DNA of 8,623 bases from Candidatus Omnitrophota bacterium (GTDB taxonomy: Bacteria; Omnitrophota; Gorgyraeia; Gygaellales; Profunditerraquicolaceae): assembly GCA_028719265.1 (NCBI GenBank), contig JAQUKF010000048.1, positions 1 to 8,623 on the forward strand, in the 5' to 3' direction. The stretch's first letter is position 1. Each line of letters begins with the position of its first letter. The notes under the pieces are model-generated. The model was not told the origin of the DNA. It saw only the letters and a program-made list of their open reading frames with translations, and ran no database searches. Positions 1-6,058 of the stretch are shown in pieces. The position numbers and the translations under genes were made by a program.

Positions 1-347
1 CTCCAAAATTAAAGAAAGAGGATGGGCTGATCGACTGGGGTTCTTCAGCTTCTTCCATTCATAATCAGGTAAGGGGGGTTCTTCCCTGGCCGGGCGCATT
101 TACATTCTTTCGCGGAAAGATGCTCAAGGTGTTTGAAACGGATGTCCTGCCGGTTTTTCCTAATCACAAGCCTCTTGCCGGAGAGGTGATCCGGGCGGAT
201 AAAAACGGCATTGTTGTAGCTTGCGGCAGGGGGTTCTTGAATATCAGGGAATTGCAGTTAGAAGCGGGCAAGCGCATGCCGGCACAGAATTTCATCATAG
301 GGCATAAGCTTAAGCTGGGAGATAATTTTGGCCGATCTGAAAGATAA
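1..347 (+). CDS. fmt: Methionyl-tRNA formyltransferase, C-terminal part (5' end outside window)
   Basis: The reading frame is open from base 3 to a TAA at 345-347 and gives about 114 residues. It begins with the K-K-E-D-G-L-I-D-W stretch, then I-H-N-Q-V-R-G and L-P-W-P-G-A-F-T, and later G-K-x-L-K-V. These are typical of the Formyl_trans_C domain, the OB-like domain of Fmt that helps bind tRNA. Fmt transfers a formyl group from 10-formyl-tetrahydrofolate to initiator Met-tRNA in the cytoplasm. The N-terminal catalytic domain lies upstream of the window, so its active site cannot be checked. The tail ends in the usual way (R-M-P-A-x-x-F-I-I-G-H-K-L-K-L-G-D) and shows no sign of truncation. The next gene starts inside its last codons. 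Confidence 0.93.
   Translation, partial: PKLKKEDGLIDWGSSASSIHNQVRGVLPWPGAFTFFRGKMLKVFETDVLPVFPNHKPLAGEVIRADKNGIVVACGRGFLNIRELQLEAGKRMPAQNFIIGHKLKLGDNFGRSER
317..321 (+). promoter_or_regulatory. Ribosome binding site for the TTG-started permease
   Basis: GGGAG lies six bases before the TTG at 328-330, inside the end of fmt. This spacing supports TTG as the start rather than the ATG at 367. Starting at 367 would leave almost no N-terminal tail before the first membrane segment, and I see no comparable purine-rich site there. Confidence 0.6.
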
Positions 348-1575
348 GAATACGCCGGTTTTTCTCATGGTTATGGTTATCTGTTTTATCACGGGTAACC
401 TTATAGGCGCAGGGATCCTCGGGCTACCCATTAAGACGGGAATGGCCGGGCTCCTGCCTTCGCTGGTAGGGGTATTTTTGGTAAGCTGCGCGATGTTCTT
501 TACAGCTTTTATATTGGCGAAGGAATCGGTAGGCACCCGCCAGGAGGTTTTTCATTACCCGAGCCTTTATCAGAAATATTTCGGCTCTCTAGGGAAGTGG
601 GCGGCTACGGCAGCCAACTTGGTTATCCTCTATGGTTCGCTTCTGGTATATATTACCGGCGCAACCGCGATAATCATAATGTTTGTAAAGGTCAATATTC
701 CCAGGGAATTGATAATACTGTTGTTCTTCCTGCCGGTAACAGCGATTACTATAGCCAATCCCAAATCGCTCCTTAAATGCAATACCTTTTTTGTGGTACT
801 GCTTTTGATCTCATTTGCCCTGATCGTTTTTATGGGGGAGGGGCACATAAATTCCCAGCGTTTCCTGCGCCGGGACTGGGCAATGTTGCCGGCGGCACTG
901 CCCATCATTGTGATGGCGGCAAATTTCCACAGCATCATACCTACTGTATGCAAGCATCTGGACTGGGATTTAAAGAGAATATTCATAGTTATTTTCTTTG
1001 CGACGGTAATCGGCTTTATCATGAACGCGCTGTGGATTGAGGTAGGTATCGGGGTTTTGCCGTTATCGGGCAATAACGGCATAGCAAATGCCCTGGAGAA
1101 TAACTTGCCCGCTACCGTCCCCCTGGCCCATGCGGTAAATGTGCCGCTTTTTCTGCCCGTATCGGTGATCTTCGCGCTCGTGGCCATAATTACTTCATAT
1201 ATATCGTTCGGAAACACTACCATAGATTTTATTGACGATCTGATGACGAATCATTTTAAATTTAAAAGCCGGGCTTTGACCATCGCGTTTGCCTTTATCC
1301 CGCCTCTTGCCGTTGCCCTTATCTATCCGAATGTATTCCTTAGTGCGCTTGATTTCGTAGGAGGAATAGGCGTTGTGATACTTTTTGGCATCTTCCCCTG
1401 CATAATTTCTTTGAGATGGAGGGGAGGTTTTTTCAAGAAAGCGGTATTCATTATTCCTGCGCTTGTTTTATTCATCGGCATCTTGTTGTTCAAGGGGCAG
1501 CAGGAGGCGGGGATGTCTAAGATCAAGCCGGGAGTGGAATATTGGACGAATTTCAGATTTTTCTCCCATAGGTAG
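328..1575 (+). CDS. Amino acid permease, aromatic amino acid transporter (HAAAP/Trp-Tyr permease) type
   Basis: This is a 415-residue, strongly hydrophobic protein with about eleven predicted membrane segments. Near the N-terminus (residues 23-34) it has G-N-L-I-G-A-G-I-L-G-L-P, the unwound first helix of amino acid/H+ symporters of the APC superfamily. The arrangement resembles the tryptophan/tyrosine permease family (TyrP, Mtr, TnaB), which import aromatic amino acids with protons across the inner membrane. About 400-415 residues is usual for that family. The substrate cannot be read from the sequence. I chose the TTG start because GGGAG precedes it at a good distance. The start overlaps fmt by 20 bases, so translation is probably coupled. 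The C-terminus carries a short polar tail after the last helix. Family confidence is good, substrate confidence low. Confidence 0.8.
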   Translation: MADLKDKNTPVFLMVMVICFITGNLIGAGILGLPIKTGMAGLLPSLVGVFLVSCAMFFTAFILAKESVGTRQEVFHYPSLYQKYFGSLGKWAATAANLVILYGSLLVYITGATAIIIMFVKVNIPRELIILLFFLPVTAITIANPKSLLKCNTFFVVLLLISFALIVFMGEGHINSQRFLRRDWAMLPAALPIIVMAANFHSIIPTVCKHLDWDLKRIFIVIFFATVIGFIMNALWIEVGIGVLPLSGNNGIANALENNLPATVPLAHAVNVPLFLPVSVIFALVAIITSYISFGNTTIDFIDDLMTNHFKFKSRALTIAFAFIPPLAVALIYPNVFLSALDFVGGIGVVILFGIFPCIISLRWRGGFFKKAVFIIPALVLFIGILLFKGQQEAGMSKIKPGVEYWTNFRFFSHR

Positions 1576-1612
1576 CTTTATGGAGGGATATGGTTAAGGA
1601 AAGGGGAGAGAT

Positions 1613-2641
1613 ATGGATAGTTATTTGTTTTCTGTAATCGTAGGGATCATCAGCCTTTTTGTAGGATGGACGCTCTATTTGTTTATCGCCTTGTTGTTCC
1701 TTCGGCGAAACAGTTTTTTATCAAAGGGGTTGAATCTTAATTTAAGGCTGCTTAAGGGGCCGCTGCGCTTCCTTATTCCTTCTTTGTGCTTTTTGGCGGC
1801 CATCCCGCTTTTACGGCTGCCGGACAAAAAACTTATGTTCGTCAATGACCTCGTGCATATCTTGCTTATTGCCCTCTTTGGGTGGTGCGCGATAAAGATC
1901 GCCTATATTGTCCGCGATTCACTGCTTGAGCGTTATGACATAAATACCAAGGATAACGTTCGCGCCCGCAGCGCGCACACTCAGATGCGCGTAATCACGA
2001 ATATAGTGGTTGTGCTCGTAATCGTCCAGACACTTTCTTTTATCTTAATGCATTTTTCGGCGGTAAGACATGTAGGGGTAAGCCTTCTGGCTTCGGCGGG
2101 GGTTGTCGGCATAATCATAGGTTTTGCGGCGCAAAAGACGCTCGGGAATTTCATCGCCGGGATACAAATAGCCATTGCCCAGCCGATCAGGCTGGATGAC
2201 GTTGTCATTATCGAGGATGAGTGGGGCTGGATCGAGGAGATTACACTTACCTTTGTGGTAGTGCGTATTTGGGACCTAAGGCGCATGGTGGTGCCTATAT
2301 CGTATTTCCTGGAGAAACCGTTCCAGAATTGGACGAGGACATCCGCGGACCTGATGGGAACAGTTTTTATCTATTCCGATTATACCCTGCCGGTGGGGGA
2401 AGTGCGCAGTGAACTGACGCGCCTGCTGCAGAATAACCCGAAGTGGGATAAGAAGGTGAATGTCCTGCAGGTAAGCAATGCTACTGACAGGACAATAGAG
2501 TTGCGGGCGTTAATGAGCGCCGCGGATTCTCCCACTTTATGGGATTTGCGCTGTGAGGTTAGAGAGAGCCTTTTAGAGTTCATGCAGAGGCGTTTTCCGG
2601 ATTCTCTGCCTAAGGTGCGCATTGAGGCAAATAAGCACTAA
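1613..2641 (+). CDS. MscS-family small-conductance mechanosensitive ion channel
   Basis: This 342-residue inner-membrane protein has about five membrane segments (roughly residues 3-30, 52-68, 76-100, 127-148 and 154-192). The last is the Gly/Ala-rich pore helix of MscS channels: V-G-I-I-I-G-F-A-A-Q-K-T-L-G-N-F at 165-180, then A-G-I-Q-I-A-I-A-Q-P-I-R-L-D-D-V-V. Next comes the beta domain (W-G-W-I-E-E-I at 204-210, then V-V-V-R-I-W-D-L-R-R-M-V-V-P-I) and a mixed alpha/beta C-terminal domain. Such channels open under membrane tension and release solutes after hypo-osmotic shock. Five helices and about 340 residues fit the longer YnaI-like members better than three-helix MscS. AGGGGAG at about 1602-1608 precedes the ATG. 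It lies 37 bases after the permease, probably in the same transcript. Its stop codon overlaps the start of a dispersed repeat unit. Confidence 0.93.
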   Translation: MDSYLFSVIVGIISLFVGWTLYLFIALLFLRRNSFLSKGLNLNLRLLKGPLRFLIPSLCFLAAIPLLRLPDKKLMFVNDLVHILLIALFGWCAIKIAYIVRDSLLERYDINTKDNVRARSAHTQMRVITNIVVVLVIVQTLSFILMHFSAVRHVGVSLLASAGVVGIIIGFAAQKTLGNFIAGIQIAIAQPIRLDDVVIIEDEWGWIEEITLTFVVVRIWDLRRMVVPISYFLEKPFQNWTRTSADLMGTVFIYSDYTLPVGEVRSELTRLLQNNPKWDKKVNVLQVSNATDRTIELRALMSAADSPTLWDLRCEVRESLLEFMQRRFPDSLPKVRIEANKH

Positions 2642-2693
2642 AGAATTGTTTTGTAACTTGATAGAATTAATGATGTTGTGGAAAACGTCTTGG
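2639..2693 (+). repeat. Single unit of a dispersed two-box repeat
   Basis: This 55-base unit begins in the mscS stop codon. It has box 1, TAAAGAATTGTTTTGTAAC (2639-2657), a variable middle of about 17 bases, and box 2, GTTGTGGAAAACGTCTTG (2675-2692). The same two boxes with the same spacing occur at 8548-8602 on the + strand (40 of 55 positions identical by hand count). They occur again, inverted, in 8491-8542, where the first 21 positions differ at one base. Mismatches fall mainly in the middle while the boxes are kept. Here the unit stands alone, without an inverted partner. Its role is unknown; a MITE-like remnant or a protein-binding site is possible. Confidence 0.7.
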
Positions 2694-2710
2694 GTTTGGA
2701 GTTTTTTATG

Positions 2711-2738
2711 TTGAAAGTTGCGGCGGTTTTGCTATAAT
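2711..2738 (+). promoter_or_regulatory. Sigma-70-type promoter for the GalT-like genes, probably leaderless
   Basis: The -35 box TTGAAA (2711-2716) is followed by a 16-base spacer and a perfect -10 box TATAAT (2733-2738). Only CAATCTCT separates the -10 box from the ATG at 2747, so transcription should begin at about 2745-2747, at or next to the start codon. No Shine-Dalgarno sequence is visible in the bases before that ATG, which agrees with a leaderless message. It is the only near-consensus promoter I found in the window. It probably drives both GalT-like genes and may read on into gap. Confidence 0.75.
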
Positions 2739-2746
2739 CAATCTCT

Positions 2747-3769
2747 ATGCCAGAATTAAGAAAAGATCCTATTATAGGCAGGTGGGTAATTATTTCCACC
2801 GAAAGGGCCCGCAAGCCGGACCAGTTCGGTAACCACAGAGGAAATGATGATCCCGGCGCCTGCCCTTTTTGCGAAGGTAAAGAGTCTCAGACTCCACATG
2901 AAATTTATGCCGTACGCCCCAGGAGTCCTGTGCCTAACGGCCCGGGGTGGGACCTGCGCGTTGTTCCAAGTATCGCCCCTTTCTTAAGGATTGAGGGAGA
3001 GCTTGACCGCCGGGGCAACGGGATATACGACGTAATGAACGGTCTGGGAGCCCATGAGGTGGTAATCGAGACCAACCAGCACATCGCCAATATGGCGGAT
3101 TTAAGCGAAGAACAGATCAGTCTGGTGCTTAAATGTTATTCCGACAGGATAACCGACCTGGAGAAGGACAGTCGGCTTAAATATGTATTGGTATTCAAGA
3201 ATTACGGTAAGGGTTCCGGAGGGGGCGGGATACGGCATTCCCGCTCGCAGCTGATCGCCACTCCCGTTAATCCCAAACGGGTGAAGGAGGAATTGGCCGG
3301 TTCGCGCAGGTATTATGAATACCATGAGCGCTGCGTTTTCTGTGACCTGATCAAACAGGAGCTTGCGCAGAAGGAGCGGGTGATCGCCGATTTTGACGGT
3401 TTTGTGGCAGTGGCCCCGTTTGCCGCGCGTTTTCCATTTGAAACCTGGATATTACCGAAAAAACACTGCTGCGATTATACCTGCATGGACGATGGGTCCA
3501 GGCGGCACCTTGCCCATGTGCTTAAGGCAGTACTTTTAAAGTTGAAAACCGGGCTAAATGACCCGGATTATAATTATGTGATCCATACCGCTCCGTTCCG
3601 CAGGAAGAAGACAGGCTACTGGAAGACGATCGATCAGGATTATCACTGGCATATAGAAATCATGCCCCGCCTGACCAAGGTTGCCGGTTTTGAGTGGGGG
3701 ACAGGTTTTTATATCTGTCCGCTGCCTCCGGAGGAGACGGTGAAATTCTTAAGAGAGGTAACGGTTTAA
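2747..3769 (+). CDS. GalT-like nucleotidylyltransferase paralogue 1, nucleophilic His replaced by Arg
   Basis: This 340-residue protein of the galactose-1-phosphate uridylyltransferase family (HIT-fold superfamily) starts with the family pattern E-L-R-K-D-P-I-I-G-R-W-V-I-I. GalT proteins swap UMP between UDP-glucose and galactose 1-phosphate through a uridylyl-histidine. Likely zinc ligands are present: Cys39 and Cys42 (C-P-F-C), His112 and His164. Asn152, Gln168, His280 and the H-W-H at 300-302 are also kept, as is a second C-V-F-C at 196-199. The active-site triplet, normally His-(Pro/Ser)-His, reads His164-Ser165-Arg166 (codon CGC at 3242-3244), so the residue expected to carry the nucleotide is missing. 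The stretch before it is unusually glycine-rich (155-161). The frame is intact and there is no stop. It is either a pseudoenzyme, a partner of the next gene, or a subfamily with other chemistry. Length is normal for GalT. Confidence 0.88.
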   Translation: MPELRKDPIIGRWVIISTERARKPDQFGNHRGNDDPGACPFCEGKESQTPHEIYAVRPRSPVPNGPGWDLRVVPSIAPFLRIEGELDRRGNGIYDVMNGLGAHEVVIETNQHIANMADLSEEQISLVLKCYSDRITDLEKDSRLKYVLVFKNYGKGSGGGGIRHSRSQLIATPVNPKRVKEELAGSRRYYEYHERCVFCDLIKQELAQKERVIADFDGFVAVAPFAARFPFETWILPKKHCCDYTCMDDGSRRHLAHVLKAVLLKLKTGLNDPDYNYVIHTAPFRRKKTGYWKTIDQDYHWHIEIMPRLTKVAGFEWGTGFYICPLPPEETVKFLREVTV

Positions 3770-4765
3770 ATGGCGGAGTTAAGAAGGGACCCGGTTGTGG
3801 GAAGATGGGTAATCGTGGATACCGACCATCCGAACAAGCCGGAAGATTTTGAATACGAGCAGTATATTCCTCAAGGGGGGTTATGTCCGTTTTGTTACGG
3901 CAATGAGTTCATGACCCCTCCTGAAATAAGCTGTTTCCGCGATCCTTCAACGGGGCCGAATACCCCTGGTTGGCAGGTAAGGGTAGTGGCGAATAAATTC
4001 CCCGCCTTGCAGATCGAGGGGGATCTTGACCGCAGGGGGGTAGGGATTTACGATATGTCCAACGGAGTAGGTGCGCATGAGGTTTTGATCGAAAGCCCCT
4101 ATCATAACAAGGATATTCCCGAGCTCCTGCCTAATGAGATCGAGAATTATCTGAAGATGTGCTGTGTGCGCGCTTCGGACCTTAAAAGGGACAGCCGTTT
4201 TAAATACATAATGGTATTCCGCAATTACGGCCCGGCGGCAGGGGCTTCCCTGGAACATCCGCATACACAGTTGATAGCGCTTCCGATGGCCCCGAAGAAC
4301 GCGCTGGAGGAGATCCACGGCGCGCTTAATTATTATAATTACCGCGAGCGCTGTATATATTGTGATATGATCCGCCAGGAGCTGCAGGACAAGTCCAGGG
4401 TGATAATGGAGAACAAGTACTTCATCTCCTTTTGCCCTTTTGTTTCGCGTTTTCCGTTTGAGATCATGATCATGCCCAGGCAGCACAGCGGTTATTTCTG
4501 CCATATGTCGCCGGAGGAACTTTCGGCGCTGGCCCAGATATTGAAAGATACCCTGGGAAAGTTAAAAAAAGTATTTGAAAACTTGTCATATAATTATATA
4601 ATTCATTCTGCGCCTATTAACGGCGAATCCGAGGTTGAGTATTACCATTGGCACCTCGAGATCATGCCCAAGTTGACGCAAGTTGCAGGCTTTGAGTGGG
4701 GGACTGGATTTTACCTCGATCAAACCTCGCCCGAATTGGCTGCGCAGTATTTGAAAAACAAATAG
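3770..4765 (+). CDS. galT: Galactose-1-phosphate uridylyltransferase-like protein, paralogue 2 (active-site HPH intact)
   Basis: This 331-residue GalT-family protein is clearly a paralogue of the gene before it: the two align almost without gaps through residue 155 and share the C-terminal V-A-G-F-E-W-G-T-G-F-Y. It carries the full active-site motif E-H-P-H-T-Q (His163-Pro-His165, His165 the expected nucleophile), zinc-site Cys39, Cys42 and His112, Asn152, the extra C-I-Y-C at 195-198, His279 and H-W-H at 293-295. One oddity: where GalT proteins usually have R-A-K-R-P near residue 20, this copy has H-P-N-K-P, so the Arg matching E. coli Arg28 by my alignment is His20. The ATG follows the previous stop directly (TAAATG), with AGAGAGG at 3752-3758 as ribosome site. 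Function as UDP-hexose:hexose-1-phosphate uridylyltransferase is likely; an ADP-glucose-phosphorylase-like specificity cannot be excluded. Confidence 0.88.
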   Translation: MAELRRDPVVGRWVIVDTDHPNKPEDFEYEQYIPQGGLCPFCYGNEFMTPPEISCFRDPSTGPNTPGWQVRVVANKFPALQIEGDLDRRGVGIYDMSNGVGAHEVLIESPYHNKDIPELLPNEIENYLKMCCVRASDLKRDSRFKYIMVFRNYGPAAGASLEHPHTQLIALPMAPKNALEEIHGALNYYNYRERCIYCDMIRQELQDKSRVIMENKYFISFCPFVSRFPFEIMIMPRQHSGYFCHMSPEELSALAQILKDTLGKLKKVFENLSYNYIIHSAPINGESEVEYYHWHLEIMPKLTQVAGFEWGTGFYLDQTSPELAAQYLKNK

Positions 4766-4889
4766 GACTAAGTAAGGGGATGGGTAATCCCGTTCGTGGC
4801 CGCTTTAAGATTTTCTTATACCCTTCGGAAAATTAAAAACTTAGAAGCACTCACGGGATTTCGCTAAACAAAACAAAAGGAGCTTAAAA
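4766..4889 (+). promoter_or_regulatory. Intergenic leader before gap with possible alternative hairpins
   Basis: The 124-base gap holds no ORF of note. AATCCCGT (4786-4793) is the exact reverse complement of ACGGGATT (4853-4860), extended by three more pairs (4796-4798 with 4848-4850). The same ATCCC (4787-4791) can pair instead with GGGAT at 4777-4781. ATTTTC (4810-4815) can also pair with GAAAAT (4828-4833). None is followed by a T run, so this is not an intrinsic terminator. AAAGGAG (4876-4882) lies seven bases before the gap start and is a strong ribosome site. No convincing promoter was found; TTCGTG at 4793-4798 with TATACC at 4817-4822 is weak. Confidence 0.35.
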
Positions 4890-5942
4890 ATGGCGGTTAA
4901 GGTAGGAATCAATGGTTTTGGCAGGATCGGCCGTTTAGTGGCCAGGGCAATCATGGAGAAGAACAGTAAAGATATCGAATTGGTGGCGATCAATGATCTG
5001 ACCGATGCCAAAAGCAACGCGTATCTTTTTAAATACGATTCGGTGCATGGACGCTTTAACGGGGAGGTCAAGGCGTCCTCTTCTGATGCGATTTCCATAA
5101 ACGGCAAAGAGGTGAAGGTATTGAGCAAGAGGGATCCGGGAGAGCTTCCCTGGAAGGATTTGGGGGTGGATATTGTCGTGGAGTCAACCGGTTTGTTTAC
5201 TCTTAAGAAGGACGGCGTAAACAAGAAGGGTAAGGAGGTAAAAGGCGCGGAGAACCATATAACCCGTGGCGGCGCCAAGAAGGTTATAATTTCCGCACCG
5301 GCCCAGGGTGAGGATATAACGATAGTTATGGGTGTCAACGAATCGAAGTATGACCCGAAGAACCATAATGTGATTTCAAACGCTTCATGTACCACCAACT
5401 GCCTTGCGCCGGTGGCCAAGGTAATGAATGACAAATGGGGTATCGTCAAGGGTTTGATGACGACCATTCACTCTTATACTAATGACCAGAAGGTGCAGGA
5501 TATGGCGCATTCGGACCTGCGCCGTGCGCGTGCCGCCGCGGTTTCCATGATACCTACTTCTACGGGCGCGGCAAAAGCGATATCTCTGGTTATCCCGGAG
5601 TTAAAGGGGAAGTTGGATGGTTTTGCCATCCGCGTGCCTACACCGAATGTTTCGGTCGTGGATTTAACCGTGGCATTGGCCAAGAAGGCCGCCGTTGAAG
5701 AATTGAACGCAGCGTTTAAAGAGGCTTCCGAGGGCGCGATGAAAGGGATACTTGGATACACGGAAGACCCGGTGGTTTCGATAGACTTTAACCACTGCAA
5801 CTTAAGCTCCATAGTTGATGCCAAGAGTACCAAGGTCATCCAGGATGATTTCGTCAAAGTGCTTTCCTGGTACGATAACGAGTGGGGTTATTCCAACCGC
5901 GTAGTTGACCTCTGTGAGTTCATCGTAAAGAAAGGACTGTAA
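4890..5942 (+). CDS. gap: Glyceraldehyde-3-phosphate dehydrogenase, type I
   Basis: This 350-residue cytoplasmic enzyme oxidises and phosphorylates glyceraldehyde 3-phosphate to 1,3-bisphosphoglycerate with NAD(P). The N-terminal Rossmann motif is G-I-N-G-F-G-R-I-G-R (7-16). Asp36, at the end of the second strand, suggests NAD preference. The catalytic motif S-N-A-S-C-T-T-N-C (163-171) has Cys167 as nucleophile, and His194 is the general base. R-R-A-R-A-A-A (211-217), P-T-S-T-G-A-A-K-A (222-230), R-V-P-T-P-N-V-S-V-V-D (248-258) and W-Y-D-N-E-W-G-Y (327-334) are all present. The usual Leu-Pro before H-x-D-L-R-R is Met205-Ala206, so cofactor choice is not settled. Between T-G-L-F-T and G-A-K-K-V there are 23 residues against about 11 in common homologues, a Lys/Gly-rich insertion at about 106-120. 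It is the first gene of gap-pgk-tpiA-secG, with a strong Shine-Dalgarno site. Confidence 0.98.
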   Translation: MAVKVGINGFGRIGRLVARAIMEKNSKDIELVAINDLTDAKSNAYLFKYDSVHGRFNGEVKASSSDAISINGKEVKVLSKRDPGELPWKDLGVDIVVESTGLFTLKKDGVNKKGKEVKGAENHITRGGAKKVIISAPAQGEDITIVMGVNESKYDPKNHNVISNASCTTNCLAPVAKVMNDKWGIVKGLMTTIHSYTNDQKVQDMAHSDLRRARAAAVSMIPTSTGAAKAISLVIPELKGKLDGFAIRVPTPNVSVVDLTVALAKKAAVEELNAAFKEASEGAMKGILGYTEDPVVSIDFNHCNLSSIVDAKSTKVIQDDFVKVLSWYDNEWGYSNRVVDLCEFIVKKGL

Positions 5943-5946
5943 AAAC

Positions 5947-5973
5947 AGTAGATAGTATATAGTAGCTAGTAGG
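5947..5973 (+). repeat. Short degenerate TAG-rich tract in the gap-pgk spacer
   Basis: Just after the gap stop codon, the bases read as irregular repeats of TAG-like triplets (GTAGATAG, TATAGTAGCTAGTAGG). The rest of the 116-base spacer (5943-6058) is A-rich, with GGAG at about 6043-6046 as a rather distant ribosome site for pgk. I see no promoter or terminator there, so gap and pgk are probably in one transcript. Confidence 0.35.
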
Positions 5974-6058
5974 CAGGAAAAGCAAAATACATAAGTAAAG
6001 ATAAAAGCGAAGGAAAAAAGATAGGCAGCAACCTCGTAATTACGGAGAATAACAAGAA

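Noticed and set aside
630..1223. 197-codon minus-strand ORF opposite the permease
   Set aside because: It is antisense to a convincing membrane transporter and has no recognisable motif.
1590..1637. 15-residue ORF beginning just before mscS
   Set aside because: Its GGAGGG is too close to the ATG, and it runs into the mscS start in another frame. Nothing supports translation.
2591..2598. CGTTTTCC inside mscS as the missing left arm of the single repeat unit
   Set aside because: It matches only eight bases, is six bases off the expected centre, and no inner arm lies between. The encoded channel C-terminus looks ordinary, so chance is likelier.
4777..4791. GGGAT-GGGTA-ATCCC hairpin as a terminator after the second GalT-like gene
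   Set aside because: The stem is five pairs and no T run follows.
4841..5467. 208-codon minus-strand ORF opposite gap
   Set aside because: It lies antisense to a clear GAPDH gene and encodes a Ser/Leu/Phe-rich sequence with no recognisable family. It is a shadow of the codon pattern on the + strand.
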